From the IMG/VR virus record IMGVR_UViG_3300045741_000039, positions 1-20,582 of that record: DNA of 20,582 nucleotides; one strand, written 5' to 3'. The notes beneath the pieces were generated by a model. The model did no database searches. It was not told where the DNA came from and saw nothing but the letters and a program-made list of their open reading frames with translations. Position numbers and translations under genes: made by a program. This DNA is from a virus. This document shows positions 6,355 to 13,767 of this stretch, piece after piece (position 1 is the stretch's first letter; each line of letters opens with the position of its first letter).

Positions 6355-7446
6355 ATGGCAACACGTGTCGCAACGCAGGCAACCGACGTAGCGGCCCCAG
6401 TCAACTTCGTGTTGATGAAGGGTCTGCTTCAGGCTGCTAGAAAGAAACTGCCGTATTTCAATGGAACGCTTCCCGGCGTACTGGAGAAGAATGGCGGATC
6501 GGCTTCCGTAAAATGGGAGCGTATCAACAACCTGACCGCCACCACCACGGCGCTCGGTGAATTCCAGGGTAACGCGGCATTCCTGTATGGACGCCAACTC
6601 GTCACCCCGACGGTATCCAACGTCACTGCGGCAATGGCGAAATACGGCCAAGCCATCCAGTTGACGGAGGAAATCGACCTGTACAACGTCAATACGCGAG
6701 CCATGAAGTTTTTGGACACGCTTGGCGCAAACGCAGGGGAATCGCTGAATGCCTTGATGTTCGCGGTCTATCAGGCCGCTGGCGCAACGCAGACTCGTTT
6801 CTGCAATGGTTCTGCCGGTGGCGCTGCGAACTTGTCCAACACGGCTGCTGCAATCGGCCTTACGGACATCAAGTTTGCGGTTAACGGCCTGAACAACGCG
6901 GCAGCAATGCCGTTTACACCTCTGGGAACTGGCTCGACCAACATCGGCACCCTGCCGATCCGCTCCAGCTACTACGGAATCTGCCATGTGGACGAGGAAG
7001 AAGACCTTCGCGGCCTCACTGGCTTCATTCCCGTGGAGCAGTATGCGGGCTACACCGAAACCATGCCGTTCGAGTTTGGCGCGGTGGGTGGTGTACGTTG
7101 GGCGTCCACCCAGGTTTCGACCATCGCTTCACAGGCTGGAAAGAAAACCGCAGTAGGTTTCCGTGGTACTTCGACCATCCTGAACGACGTGTACGACTCA
7201 TTCATCTACGGCAAAGAGGCAATCGGCACCGTGGGTCTTGGGAACATGCATGCCGCCAACAGTTACGAGATGTACAACCCGAAAGCGCCGCCCGCCGTGG
7301 AACTGATCTACAAGTCGTTGGGTTCTGCCGGTGCCGGTGATCCGTTCAATGAAATCGCATCGCTGGCGTGGAAGGCATTCTTCGTCGGCAAGATTCTCAA
7401 CGCGAGTTGGGTGTACAAACTCCGAAGCCTATCGGCCAAGGTGTAA
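6355..7446 (+). CDS. Major capsid protein (N4-gp56-like)
   Basis: A 363-residue protein with Shine-Dalgarno AAGGA (6344-6348). It forms the icosahedral head lattice with an HK97-type fold. Features typical of the N4-gp56-like capsid group are an N-terminal ARKKLPYFNGTLPGVLEKN-type arm, the WERINNLTATTTALGE segment, a long spine helix around TLGANAGESLNALMFAVY, and a C-terminal strand ending in a basic tail (YKLRSLSAKV). The acidic HVDEEEDLRG segment and IPVEQY near the middle also fit. Length is in the usual 350-400 range. It follows the scaffold-like gene and is followed directly by a terminator hairpin, as expected for a highly expressed gene. No separate delta-domain or protease is fused to it. 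Confidence 0.88.
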   Translation: MATRVATQATDVAAPVNFVLMKGLLQAARKKLPYFNGTLPGVLEKNGGSASVKWERINNLTATTTALGEFQGNAAFLYGRQLVTPTVSNVTAAMAKYGQAIQLTEEIDLYNVNTRAMKFLDTLGANAGESLNALMFAVYQAAGATQTRFCNGSAGGAANLSNTAAAIGLTDIKFAVNGLNNAAAMPFTPLGTGSTNIGTLPIRSSYYGICHVDEEEDLRGLTGFIPVEQYAGYTETMPFEFGAVGGVRWASTQVSTIASQAGKKTAVGFRGTSTILNDVYDSFIYGKEAIGTVGLGNMHAANSYEMYNPKAPPAVELIYKSLGSAGAGDPFNEIASLAWKAFFVGKILNASWVYKLRSLSAKV

Positions 7447-7452
7447 CCAAGG

Positions 7453-7478
7453 AAGCCCCGGAGCAATCCGGGGCTTTT
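7453..7478 (+). terminator. Rho-independent terminator after the major capsid gene
   Basis: A 10-base perfect stem (AAGCCCCGGA, 7453-7462, with TCCGGGGCTT, 7467-7476) has a GCAA tetraloop and is followed by TT and then CTTC, giving a short T-rich tail. It begins 7 bases after the capsid stop codon. Its end lies only 4-6 bases before the ATG of the next gene, so when folded it also masks that gene's ribosome binding region. Partial termination would give capsid mRNA in excess of the tail-gene mRNA. Confidence 0.85.
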
Positions 7479-7482
7479 CTTC

Positions 7483-8175
7483 ATGACGTTCATTGACGCC
7501 GTAAACCGAATTCTTCGCATCAACGGATTTATCAGGGGAGATACCGACATTCTCTCCGCATTCACGGATACGAATCACAATGCAACCTCGAACATCTGCC
7601 AGATAGCCATTCAGTCCGAAATAGCGGAACTGAGTATTTTCGCAAACCTTGCCATGGAGCGGGCGAACGCCACGCTGTCATTGGCGACCGGAACGAGAAC
7701 GTATGCGCTCAATTCCGCATTCGTTCGTTTGTGGGGTGATCCCCCGTTCTTTCTGGACACGACACAAAATTATCGGATATTCGAATATCCCGGAGGCGAG
7801 GATCAGTTGCGCGACGACATAATCGACTACAAGACGCAATCGGGTGCGCCGAACTATTTCTACTTCGAGCAGACCTCCGTCAAGACCGTTGCATTCTTCC
7901 CCGTGCCAGACGCATCGGTAAACGGAAGGTCTATATTCTACGATTACGAGAAGTCGGTGACGCCGGTCAATTCCACCGACACGTTGCCATTTCAGAGGGA
8001 CGACGAATCTTTCGCCTTTTGCGAAGCGGCAGGAAGACGATTCAAGTATCTGTACGAAGGGAAGAACGACATACCAGTTACCAAAGACCCTGTATATCAG
8101 GAGGCGATGGCAAAACTTCTTCAACTGATGCGCGGGAAGAATCCATCGCGCCGGTACGGTAAGGATTATGTCTGA
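7483..8175 (+). CDS. Head-tail adaptor (gp4/gp11-like tail tube protein)
   Basis: A 230-residue protein. It begins as a helical bundle (FIDAVNRILRINGF, then TNHNATSNICQIAIQSEIAEL), followed by a mixed alpha/beta part (WGDPPFFLD, YFEQTSVKTVAFFPVPD, IFYDYEKSV, DTLPFQRDDESFAFCEAAGRRFKYLYEGK). The order of helices, then K-x-V-x-F-x-P-x-P-D, then a D-T-x-P-F-x-x-D-D-E helix is characteristic of podovirus adaptor proteins that join portal to tail (the role of T7 gp11 or P22 gp4). The capsid stop and this ATG are in the same frame, with no ATG, GTG or TTG codon between, so the start is fixed at 7483. No good Shine-Dalgarno is present apart from GGGG in the hairpin arm. It overlaps the next gene by 8 bases. 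Confidence 0.7.
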   Translation: MTFIDAVNRILRINGFIRGDTDILSAFTDTNHNATSNICQIAIQSEIAELSIFANLAMERANATLSLATGTRTYALNSAFVRLWGDPPFFLDTTQNYRIFEYPGGEDQLRDDIIDYKTQSGAPNYFYFEQTSVKTVAFFPVPDASVNGRSIFYDYEKSVTPVNSTDTLPFQRDDESFAFCEAAGRRFKYLYEGKNDIPVTKDPVYQEAMAKLLQLMRGKNPSRRYGKDYV

Positions 8176-9781
8176 CGAACTTCGCCCTGGATCACCGTTT
8201 CGTTTGGTTGCGCAGTATGGACTTAACGAGAACCCTGACCCGGACATCGGGGAATGCACGATCGGGTACAACTTCGACATAGCGGTTGATCAATCGTGGT
8301 TCATACCTCGTGATCCGTTCGACCTGAAAGGCACGGCCCCGAATGCAGGGATAGTGACAGGCATTATGCAGTTGGTCACTAGAATAGGAACGCAATCCAC
8401 ATTGGTATGCGCCGGAACGACTATCTATCTATGGGATGGTGGTTCTACATGGACATCCAAGGCGTCCGTTCCTAGCGGCTCTCTGCTGAGGGACATGTTC
8501 TGGCCGTTGGGAGACTATAGTCTGATTACCGACGTTTCCTTGCAGAACGTACTGCTGAAGTGGGATGGTACGACTATCTCGAATGCCCCAACAGGATTGG
8601 GTGGAACGCCGCTGTATGCCAAATATGGCGTCGTTCATCAGAATAGAGTATGGCTGTTCAACGTGACGACCAACACGACAACGCCGCATTTGTGTGTGGC
8701 AAGTGCATTCGAAGATCCGACGACATTCAACATCACCAATAGAGGCGGGCCGACTGCCTACGGCGGAGCGGCATTCGCAACCGGAACCGAAGCGTTCTAC
8801 ATGACGATGCCTGATCTTCGTCCGATCAATGGTGTTGCGGTATTCCAGAATTCTCTGATCGTCTCGACTCTGAACGGTCGCATGTTCCAGTTGACCGGAT
8901 CGAGTGCGAAGGACTTCCAGTGGGTTGATTTCTTCGACGGATCGCCTTCTGTTGGTTCCGAATCTATCGCCAACATTGGTAATGACGTGGTTTTCATGCG
9001 CAGCGGCGGGCACATCAACTTGATGTCTGCAACACAGAACTTCGGCAACGCACGAACGGATGAACTGACGAGGTGGCTGAAATCCACCATTTCCAATCTG
9101 TCAGGCGCGAATCAGATCATCTATGACATTGCCAACCAGAAGGTGCTGTTCTTTATCTCCGGAAAGGTCATGGTGCTGTTCAAGGACTTTCTGTCCAAGG
9201 ACAACTTCAATCTTCGCGGGAAACCTTCTCCGTGGAGCATCTATACGACGCAGCACCCGAACTCGTTCAATACGCAAGCCGCGAAGTACATGCTGATCCC
9301 GAATACCACGAACTACTCCGTGTATTGGGGTGACTCGAATGGCAACGTGTTCGACATCAATGGTTCGTCTGCGGGTGGAGATGCCGCCACATATCCGATC
9401 ATGTACAAGAGGCGCTCACGACACATCGGCCCGGAAATGTTCAATGGTCAATGGCCGTGGGCGGGAAGGAACATAGAAGGATCTGTGGAATATCGTCGTA
9501 TCGGTCCAAATCAGGTTTCCTTGTCGTTCGACTGGGACGACGAATACAACACATCTGTCAGCACGATAAGCCTGAGAGGACCATCTGGAGGAGACTCCGG
9601 AGCTTACTTCGGAGGGAAGTTCTACTTTGGCGGTCCAGTATATTTCAATCAGGGGTTCAGCGCGGTACAGAGGCTTTCCGATTCGGACTTCTCTCCTTCC
9701 GGGAAGGGTCCAGGGTTCTATCTGGACGTTAGTTCTGCCACGACAACGCAATTTGAAATAGACAGCATCCAGTTGCGATGA
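8168..9781 (+). CDS. gp10-like tail hub/stabilisation protein, beta-propeller type
   Basis: A 537-residue protein overlapping the adaptor gene by 8 bases. It is almost wholly beta, with recurrent propeller-like blades: STLVCAGTTIYLWDG, YSLITDVSLQNVLLKWDG, KYGVVHQNRVWLFNV, INGVAVFQNSLIVSTLNGRMFQL, SIANIGNDVVFMRSGGHINLMS. The G-x-x-x-x-F-x-x-S-L-x-V pattern, the position after the adaptor and the length match the P22 gp10-type tail accessory/stabilisation proteins and their relatives in other short-tailed phages. These plug or extend the tail below the adaptor. The C-terminal 110 residues (after about residue 420) look like a separate beta domain (YRRIGPNQVSLSFDWDDEY). A T7 gp12-like nozzle protein is the alternative name for the same role. 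Confidence 0.72.
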   Translation: MSDELRPGSPFRLVAQYGLNENPDPDIGECTIGYNFDIAVDQSWFIPRDPFDLKGTAPNAGIVTGIMQLVTRIGTQSTLVCAGTTIYLWDGGSTWTSKASVPSGSLLRDMFWPLGDYSLITDVSLQNVLLKWDGTTISNAPTGLGGTPLYAKYGVVHQNRVWLFNVTTNTTTPHLCVASAFEDPTTFNITNRGGPTAYGGAAFATGTEAFYMTMPDLRPINGVAVFQNSLIVSTLNGRMFQLTGSSAKDFQWVDFFDGSPSVGSESIANIGNDVVFMRSGGHINLMSATQNFGNARTDELTRWLKSTISNLSGANQIIYDIANQKVLFFISGKVMVLFKDFLSKDNFNLRGKPSPWSIYTTQHPNSFNTQAAKYMLIPNTTNYSVYWGDSNGNVFDINGSSAGGDAATYPIMYKRRSRHIGPEMFNGQWPWAGRNIEGSVEYRRIGPNQVSLSFDWDDEYNTSVSTISLRGPSGGDSGAYFGGKFYFGGPVYFNQGFSAVQRLSDSDFSPSGKGPGFYLDVSSATTTQFEIDSIQLR

Positions 9782-10452
9782 ACAGAACAACGCTATTCAG
9801 AAACGGCAAGCCTACTCTACGTCAGTTCGTCAGCCATGACGGCGACGAGCTTGGCCCGGACATGGGCATCCTGTGGGCGGCTTACAAGCGCGGGTCGTTC
9901 GACATCAAGGAAATGGACGAGCGTTCTTTCGCCGAGTTCACGTTGGCATCTTTGTCTCGCTATTCAACAGTCTGGATCATGGAAGACCGAAACAATGGAT
10001 TCCGATCCGGATCAGGACCGGTTTGCGTCATTGGTGTGAACTCGAACGGCTGGATGATTACGCCAAAAGTATTCTGGTTTTCTTGGGCGACGAAGAGAAA
10101 CAAATTGCGTTGCACGGTCGCCTTCTTTCAGAAGACCAGATATGAAAAGACGGTGGGCGTATGCGAGGTCAGGACGGAGCAGGATGGACTTAAGTTGACT
10201 CAGCACGCTATCAAGTTTGTTCCCTCTCTGCGATACGTCGGAAAGATATGGTTCGGCACGCCTAATGGGGATCAGTTTATTTTCTCGGTCAAAGGAGCAA
10301 AACATGCCGGGGTTGATGGGAATAGAAAGGATGCAGACGGGGTACAACGGGACCGTGCAAGTCGGCCAGCAGTCAGTGGAAGTGAAGAACGGGAAAGCGT
10401 CAGTTCAGGGTCGGACATTCAAGGTGTCGAAGAACGGAATGGTGACGTCTGA
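9778..10452 (+). CDS. GNAT-like virion-region protein with an extended tail
   Basis: A 224-residue protein starting in an ATGA overlap. Residues 1-172 form one domain: an N-terminal segment (TLFRNGKPTLRQFVSHDGDE), a helix, then strands with GVNSNGWMITPKVFWFSWATKRNKL, GVCEVRT and LRYVGKIWFGTPNGDQFIFSVKG. The pattern of an acetyltransferase-like fold followed by L-R-Y-V-G-x-x-x-x-G is common in podovirus proteins encoded just after the gp10-like gene, often annotated as acetyltransferase or internal core protein. Residues 176-224 are hydrophilic, low in hydrophobic residues and lie out of frame over a separate small gene with its own strong ribosome binding site. The true domain probably ends near residue 173, and the tail may result from a lost stop codon. 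Catalytic acetyl-CoA motifs are not clear, so enzymatic activity is uncertain. Confidence 0.6.
   Translation: MNRTTLFRNGKPTLRQFVSHDGDELGPDMGILWAAYKRGSFDIKEMDERSFAEFTLASLSRYSTVWIMEDRNNGFRSGSGPVCVIGVNSNGWMITPKVFWFSWATKRNKLRCTVAFFQKTRYEKTVGVCEVRTEQDGLKLTQHAIKFVPSLRYVGKIWFGTPNGDQFIFSVKGAKHAGVDGNRKDADGVQRDRASRPAVSGSEERESVSSGSDIQGVEERNGDV
10291..10297 (+). promoter_or_regulatory. Strong Shine-Dalgarno for the small overlapping gene
   Basis: AAAGGAG lies 6 bases before ATG 10304. It sits inside the coding sequence of the gene upstream and is the reason to start the downstream gene at 10304 rather than at the upstream in-frame ATG at 10217. Confidence 0.8.
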
Positions 10453-10525
10453 TGGACATCTCGTCGGGCAAGTTGTTAATGGGCAATTCCATCCCTCTCA
10501 GCAGAATCAACAGCCAGCGCAATGA
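10304..10525 (+). CDS. Small beta-repeat hypothetical protein (73 aa)
   Basis: A 73-residue protein starting inside the gene before it in a different frame. The frame is open further upstream, to an ATG at 10217, but that region only repeats the neighbour's codons in another frame, so 10304 with its AAAGGAG is preferred. The sequence has short strand-turn units built on N-G and D-G turns: TVQVGQQSVEVKNGKASVQG, then FKVSKNGMVTSDGHLVGQV, then VNGQFHP, ending in a Gln-rich tail. This looks like a tiny beta-solenoid or repeated hairpin. It ends in an ATGA overlap with the hydroxylase-like gene. Function unknown. A minor virion protein is plausible from position. Confidence 0.65.
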   Translation: MPGLMGIERMQTGYNGTVQVGQQSVEVKNGKASVQGRTFKVSKNGMVTSDGHLVGQVVNGQFHPSQQNQQPAQ

Positions 10526-11055
10526 AAAATTTCCTGAGATTGGCTACGGGATGCGATGTTACGCCGCTGCTGGTTGCCATACATACAAAAGATTTGTGGA
10601 ACAAGGTAGACATCAGGACAAATCATCAGGAGACGGCTCATTCAGAAGTTGACGATATTCTTCTGAGATTTAATTCAATGGAGAGCATAGAGTCAATTCC
10701 AGACGAACATGAAAGTGTGAACTTCCCGGCATTTTCAGAACTGCCACAGGCAAGACCACTTGTTTTCGGTCTGATGGCTAGAGTCGAAGGCGAGAGATTG
10801 GGGCGATGTATTATCGCAAAACTGAAACCAGGATCAAAGGTATATCCACACGTGGACGGAGGGTCTCACGCATCGTATTACAAACGTTTTCATATCATCC
10901 TTCAAAGTTCGCCAGGCGTCGTATTCAGATCGGGTGACGAAGTTGTTTACATGGCTCCTGGGGATGTGTGGTGGTTTGACAACTCAAAGGAGCATGAGGT
11001 CATCAACAACAGTGCAGATGATCGGATACACCTAATAGTGGACATCAGGAAATGA
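10522..11055 (+). CDS. Aspartyl/asparaginyl beta-hydroxylase-like Fe(II)/2-oxoglutarate dioxygenase
   Basis: A 177-residue protein with start and stop in ATGA overlaps. The C-terminal 75 residues form the cupin core of the Asp/Asn beta-hydroxylase family. H110-V-D112 and H158 give the HxD...H iron triad. The segment YKRFHIILQSSPGVVF follows, then GDVWWFDNSKEHEV and R168-IHLIVDIR, where the arginine is the expected 2-oxoglutarate contact. Known members hydroxylate Asp/Asn side chains of proteins or free amino acids, using Fe(II), oxygen and 2-oxoglutarate. The N-terminal part (AHSEVDDILLRFN, then ELPQARPLVFGLMARV) belongs to the soluble form of the family and has no membrane anchor. All key residues are present, so an active enzyme is plausible. 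The substrate is unknown. A modified phage structural protein or host component is possible. The acetyltransferase follows directly. Confidence 0.82.
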   Translation: MKNFLRLATGCDVTPLLVAIHTKDLWNKVDIRTNHQETAHSEVDDILLRFNSMESIESIPDEHESVNFPAFSELPQARPLVFGLMARVEGERLGRCIIAKLKPGSKVYPHVDGGSHASYYKRFHIILQSSPGVVFRSGDEVVYMAPGDVWWFDNSKEHEVINNSADDRIHLIVDIRK

Positions 11056-11501
11056 TTACCTATCAAGTGGAAAAATGGAATGATGTTGTAGACGAAATGA
11101 AGCCGCTGTGGCCTCTCCACTGGGAAGAAGTAGCCGTGGACAAGGATGAAATAAAACTTAATCCAGATTATGCCTCATACGAGAATTACGACAGAAATGG
11201 CGCTTTGCATATCGTTGTGATGAGGGAATCCGGAAGAGTGTGCGGTTATCATGTAAGCATCGTCCGTCCTCACCTACATTACATGGAAAGCTTGTCTGCA
11301 TTCGTTGATGTGTACTACATCGAGAAACAATATAGAGGACAGAAGGCAGGGCTAAAGCTATTCCAAGAGGCTGAACGAACTCTCAAGGCAAGGGGAGTGC
11401 AGAAGATATTTTCTGGCACAAAAAAGCATCTTGATTTCAGCAAGTTGTTCGAAGGTCTTGGATATACGGCAACCGAAACACAATTCACGAAACTCATATG
11501 A
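11052..11501 (+). CDS. GNAT-family acetyltransferase
   Basis: A 149-residue protein in ATGA overlaps at both ends, the size of a single GNAT domain. The order of elements fits: an N-terminal strand and helices (VVDEMKPLWPLHWEEV), central strands (ALHIVVMRESGRVCGYHVSIV), then strand beta4 (LSAFVDVYYIEKQ) leading into motif A R95-G-Q-K-A-G100-LKLFQEAE. That motif binds the acetyl-CoA pyrophosphate. The last part (IFSGTKKHLDFSKLFEGLGYTATETQFTKLI) has the usual F-x-x-L-G-(F/Y) ending. Members acetylate amines of proteins, antibiotics or small molecules. The substrate is not deducible. Close coupling to the hydroxylase-like gene suggests that both act on one target or in one pathway. Confidence 0.82.
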   Translation: MITYQVEKWNDVVDEMKPLWPLHWEEVAVDKDEIKLNPDYASYENYDRNGALHIVVMRESGRVCGYHVSIVRPHLHYMESLSAFVDVYYIEKQYRGQKAGLKLFQEAERTLKARGVQKIFSGTKKHLDFSKLFEGLGYTATETQFTKLI

Positions 11502-12421
11502 AAATATTTCGATTAATTTCATGGTTTCTACCGGGCGGATTCTTCTGTCCCGGAGTAGGTGCTGCGGTGATAGGCGCCGGAGTTCTTGGTGCTGGCGGAG
11601 CTATTTATAGCGCAGACCAAGCAAGGAAGGCCTCGAATACCGCGACTGATGCCGCCAAACAGGCCAACGAGCTTGCTCTGATGCCATTGAGCAGCGGCGC
11701 ATCCAGCATCAATCGTAGGGCCGGAACGGTATCTCTTGACCCATCCATACGAGCACTTAGAGATTCTACGCTTGCCAATATTCCCGGTTATCGCAGCAAC
11801 CTGAACACGGCCTATGGCGACTTCTCCGGGCGGTTGGGTAGCATCTATGGTGGCCTGCAAGGCAATCAGAGTCCATTCATCCAAGCGCGTGTCAATCCGC
11901 TACTGCAACAGCAGGCACAGCAAACAGGACAGTTGCAAACCAGCCTTGGAATGCGCGGGCTTTCCGGTTCCAGCTTCGGAGATCAGGCTCTCACCAACCT
12001 GAACACGGACTACGGACGAGCAATCGGTGATCAAGCCGCGCTCGCAACACAGGACACGCTTAACGCACAGACCGGCGTGGCAGGGCAGATGTTCAATGCG
12101 GCAGGGGCGAACAATCAGCAGAACATGGCGCTCGATACCTCAATTCAGGGAACGGCAGGGCAGGACTTGGCGCAGGAATTATCTGCCCTTGGACTCGCTC
12201 CTGCTGACATCGGAGCGATTCTTAATTCTGGAGTGCTGGCCGGGAATGCTGGACAGAATTATGCAAGCAATATCGGGCAGAGCATTGGGTCAATGGGTAA
12301 CTTGTTTACCGGATTGTCTAAGTATCAATATCCAGGACTCAGAAGCCCTTCCACAAGTCCTCAATATGGAAGTGGGATGGGTGGTTCAGCGTATGGCGGT
12401 ACTGATTACTTTGCACCATGA
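11498..12421 (+). CDS. Internal virion/DNA-ejection protein (small)
   Basis: A 307-residue protein starting in an ATGA overlap. Residues 19-38 (GVGAAVIGAGVLGAGGAIYS) form a Gly/Ala-rich hydrophobic segment, followed by a helical Gln/Ala/Asn-rich body (ARKASNTATDAAKQANELAL, LLQQQAQQTGQLQTSLGMRG, ALATQDTLNAQTG). It ends in a Gly/Ser/Tyr-rich tail. This architecture is typical of the smallest ejection protein of short-tailed phages (the role of T7 gp14 or P22 gp7), which enters the host envelope to help build the DNA channel. Two larger candidates of the same class follow directly, which supports the assignment. The hydrophobic segment may instead act as an N-terminal membrane anchor. There is no classical signal peptide. 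Confidence 0.65.
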   Translation: MKIFRLISWFLPGGFFCPGVGAAVIGAGVLGAGGAIYSADQARKASNTATDAAKQANELALMPLSSGASSINRRAGTVSLDPSIRALRDSTLANIPGYRSNLNTAYGDFSGRLGSIYGGLQGNQSPFIQARVNPLLQQQAQQTGQLQTSLGMRGLSGSSFGDQALTNLNTDYGRAIGDQAALATQDTLNAQTGVAGQMFNAAGANNQQNMALDTSIQGTAGQDLAQELSALGLAPADIGAILNSGVLAGNAGQNYASNIGQSIGSMGNLFTGLSKYQYPGLRSPSTSPQYGSGMGGSAYGGTDYFAP

Positions 12422-12432
12422 TGGAATAAAAA

Positions 12433-13767
12433 ATGGATGACTCACTGAACGTATTAGGCGCAATCGGCATGGGTCTCTCCTCTGCCGGAGGGGCGCTCAA
12501 TCAGAATGTCTACAACCATAACGTCAACATGGCTTCGCAGCAGCAGGCGCAGGATGCGAAGAAGAAGGAGTTCCTTGCTACGTTGCTGACGGATCATTAT
12601 CAGAATGGAACGCTTGCTCCGGAGGCTTATCAGCAGGCCATGCAGAAGTTGGGATATAACATCCCGCCATTGGCACAACAATTTGATACGACTGGATCAG
12701 AGGGGGCAATAAAGCAAAAACTTGACCAAGGAGGTTATCTTAGCGGTGGAGATGTTGCTGACAACAATGGAGGATTAACTGGGCAAAGCGCACTTCGATC
12801 TCCGTCTCCATTAGAGGGGGCTGCTATGAACATTGCTGGCGTGCCTTCTCCTCTGAATCAAGATCCGGCAATGAAAGTTCCTCCAGTAGGCGTGTCTCCA
12901 TCGAAACCGGACTTTTATTCTATATCTGAAATCAATAGCGCGGTTACTGACTTCGAGAAATCTCTTCCGGACAATATGCCGCGTGCGGAAAAATACAAAA
13001 GGCTAGATGCATTCAAGAAGGATTTGCGTGATTTGCGCAAGAGCCAGTTAGAAGAATCGACAAACATGATGAAGTACCGCAAGGAAAAGCGGGACTCGAA
13101 TAAGCCAATAACTCAGCAAATCCCAATGGGAGAAGAGACCGCCGAGATTCAGTTTGATCCAGAGAAAAAACTAGAAGGGGAAAGACTTCCCGGAAATCCA
13201 GATTTTGCGATTATCTCTAAAGGTTCTCGTCAGCCTATCGCTAAAATTGTCATGCCTCCTGATCATTTCGCGCAATTAAAGGCGGCGGACACGATCAATG
13301 CTCAACTTGAGCGTCAGGTCGATCCATACAGGCAGGATATGTATGCGATCAGAAAAATGAGGGATTTGCTTGCAAGGGACGATGGAGCAGCTACCAAACA
13401 GGTCATGGATGAACTCCCCGGTCTGTTCGCAAGAAACAGAACGACGAACATGCTGTACTCTAAAAATTCTTCGTTTGGCAATATTGCCAATCGCATTGCC
13501 AATGCCGTATCTCAGTTTTCCACTGGAACATTCAATGAAGATTCTCGTCGTCAGTTGAGAGAAATGCTAGACGAGATGCAGAAGAATGTCATCAGACCAG
13601 CCATGGTGAAACACGAGAAGGCATTCAAGGAGCGGGCAGAATATGGAGACGTCGATCCCAAGCTAATCAGCATTCCGGATATGCCATCAGAGGACGAATC
13701 AAGTACCGTCGATCCGAAGGTTCAGAAGCAAATTGACGACTTCATCAACAGCCGCAGAAAGAAGTAA
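12433..13767 (+). CDS. Internal virion protein (medium), helical
   Basis: A 444-residue protein. It starts with a short Gly/Ala hydrophobic stretch (LGAIGMGLSSAGGALNQN), then Gln-rich helices (ASQQQAQDAKKKEFLATLL), a Pro/Gly-rich linker around residues 75-160, and long charged helices (KYKRLDAFKKDLRDLRKSQ, then RQDMYAIRKMRDLLARDDGA, then RRQLREMLDEMQKNVIRPAM). It ends in a basic helix (QIDDFINSRRKK). No enzyme motif is visible. Position between a smaller and a much larger ejection-type protein suggests the middle member of a three-protein set, like T7 gp14-15-16 or P22 gp7-20-16 in organisation, though I see no direct sequence match. The stop is followed at once by the next ATG. Its own ribosome binding site is poor and a 2-3-codon mini-frame sits just upstream. 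Confidence 0.6.
   Translation: MDDSLNVLGAIGMGLSSAGGALNQNVYNHNVNMASQQQAQDAKKKEFLATLLTDHYQNGTLAPEAYQQAMQKLGYNIPPLAQQFDTTGSEGAIKQKLDQGGYLSGGDVADNNGGLTGQSALRSPSPLEGAAMNIAGVPSPLNQDPAMKVPPVGVSPSKPDFYSISEINSAVTDFEKSLPDNMPRAEKYKRLDAFKKDLRDLRKSQLEESTNMMKYRKEKRDSNKPITQQIPMGEETAEIQFDPEKKLEGERLPGNPDFAIISKGSRQPIAKIVMPPDHFAQLKAADTINAQLERQVDPYRQDMYAIRKMRDLLARDDGAATKQVMDELPGLFARNRTTNMLYSKNSSFGNIANRIANAVSQFSTGTFNEDSRRQLREMLDEMQKNVIRPAMVKHEKAFKERAEYGDVDPKLISIPDMPSEDESSTVDPKVQKQIDDFINSRRKK

Noticed and set aside
6322-6987. Minus-strand open frame of 221 codons
   Set aside because: It lies opposite the major capsid gene, which has a convincing product and ribosome binding site. The antisense protein is Arg/Ser-rich without domain character.
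7678-8280. Minus-strand open frame of 200 codons
   Set aside because: Antisense to the adaptor gene and the start of the gp10-like gene. Its translation looks like a codon shadow and has no start context.
8429-9013. Minus-strand open frame of 194 codons
   Set aside because: Antisense to the gp10-like gene and Arg/His-rich without recognisable features.
10217-10303. Upstream extension of the small 73-residue gene to ATG 10217
   Set aside because: The extension merely re-reads the neighbour's conserved domain in another frame, and the strong AAAGGAG fixes the start at 10304.
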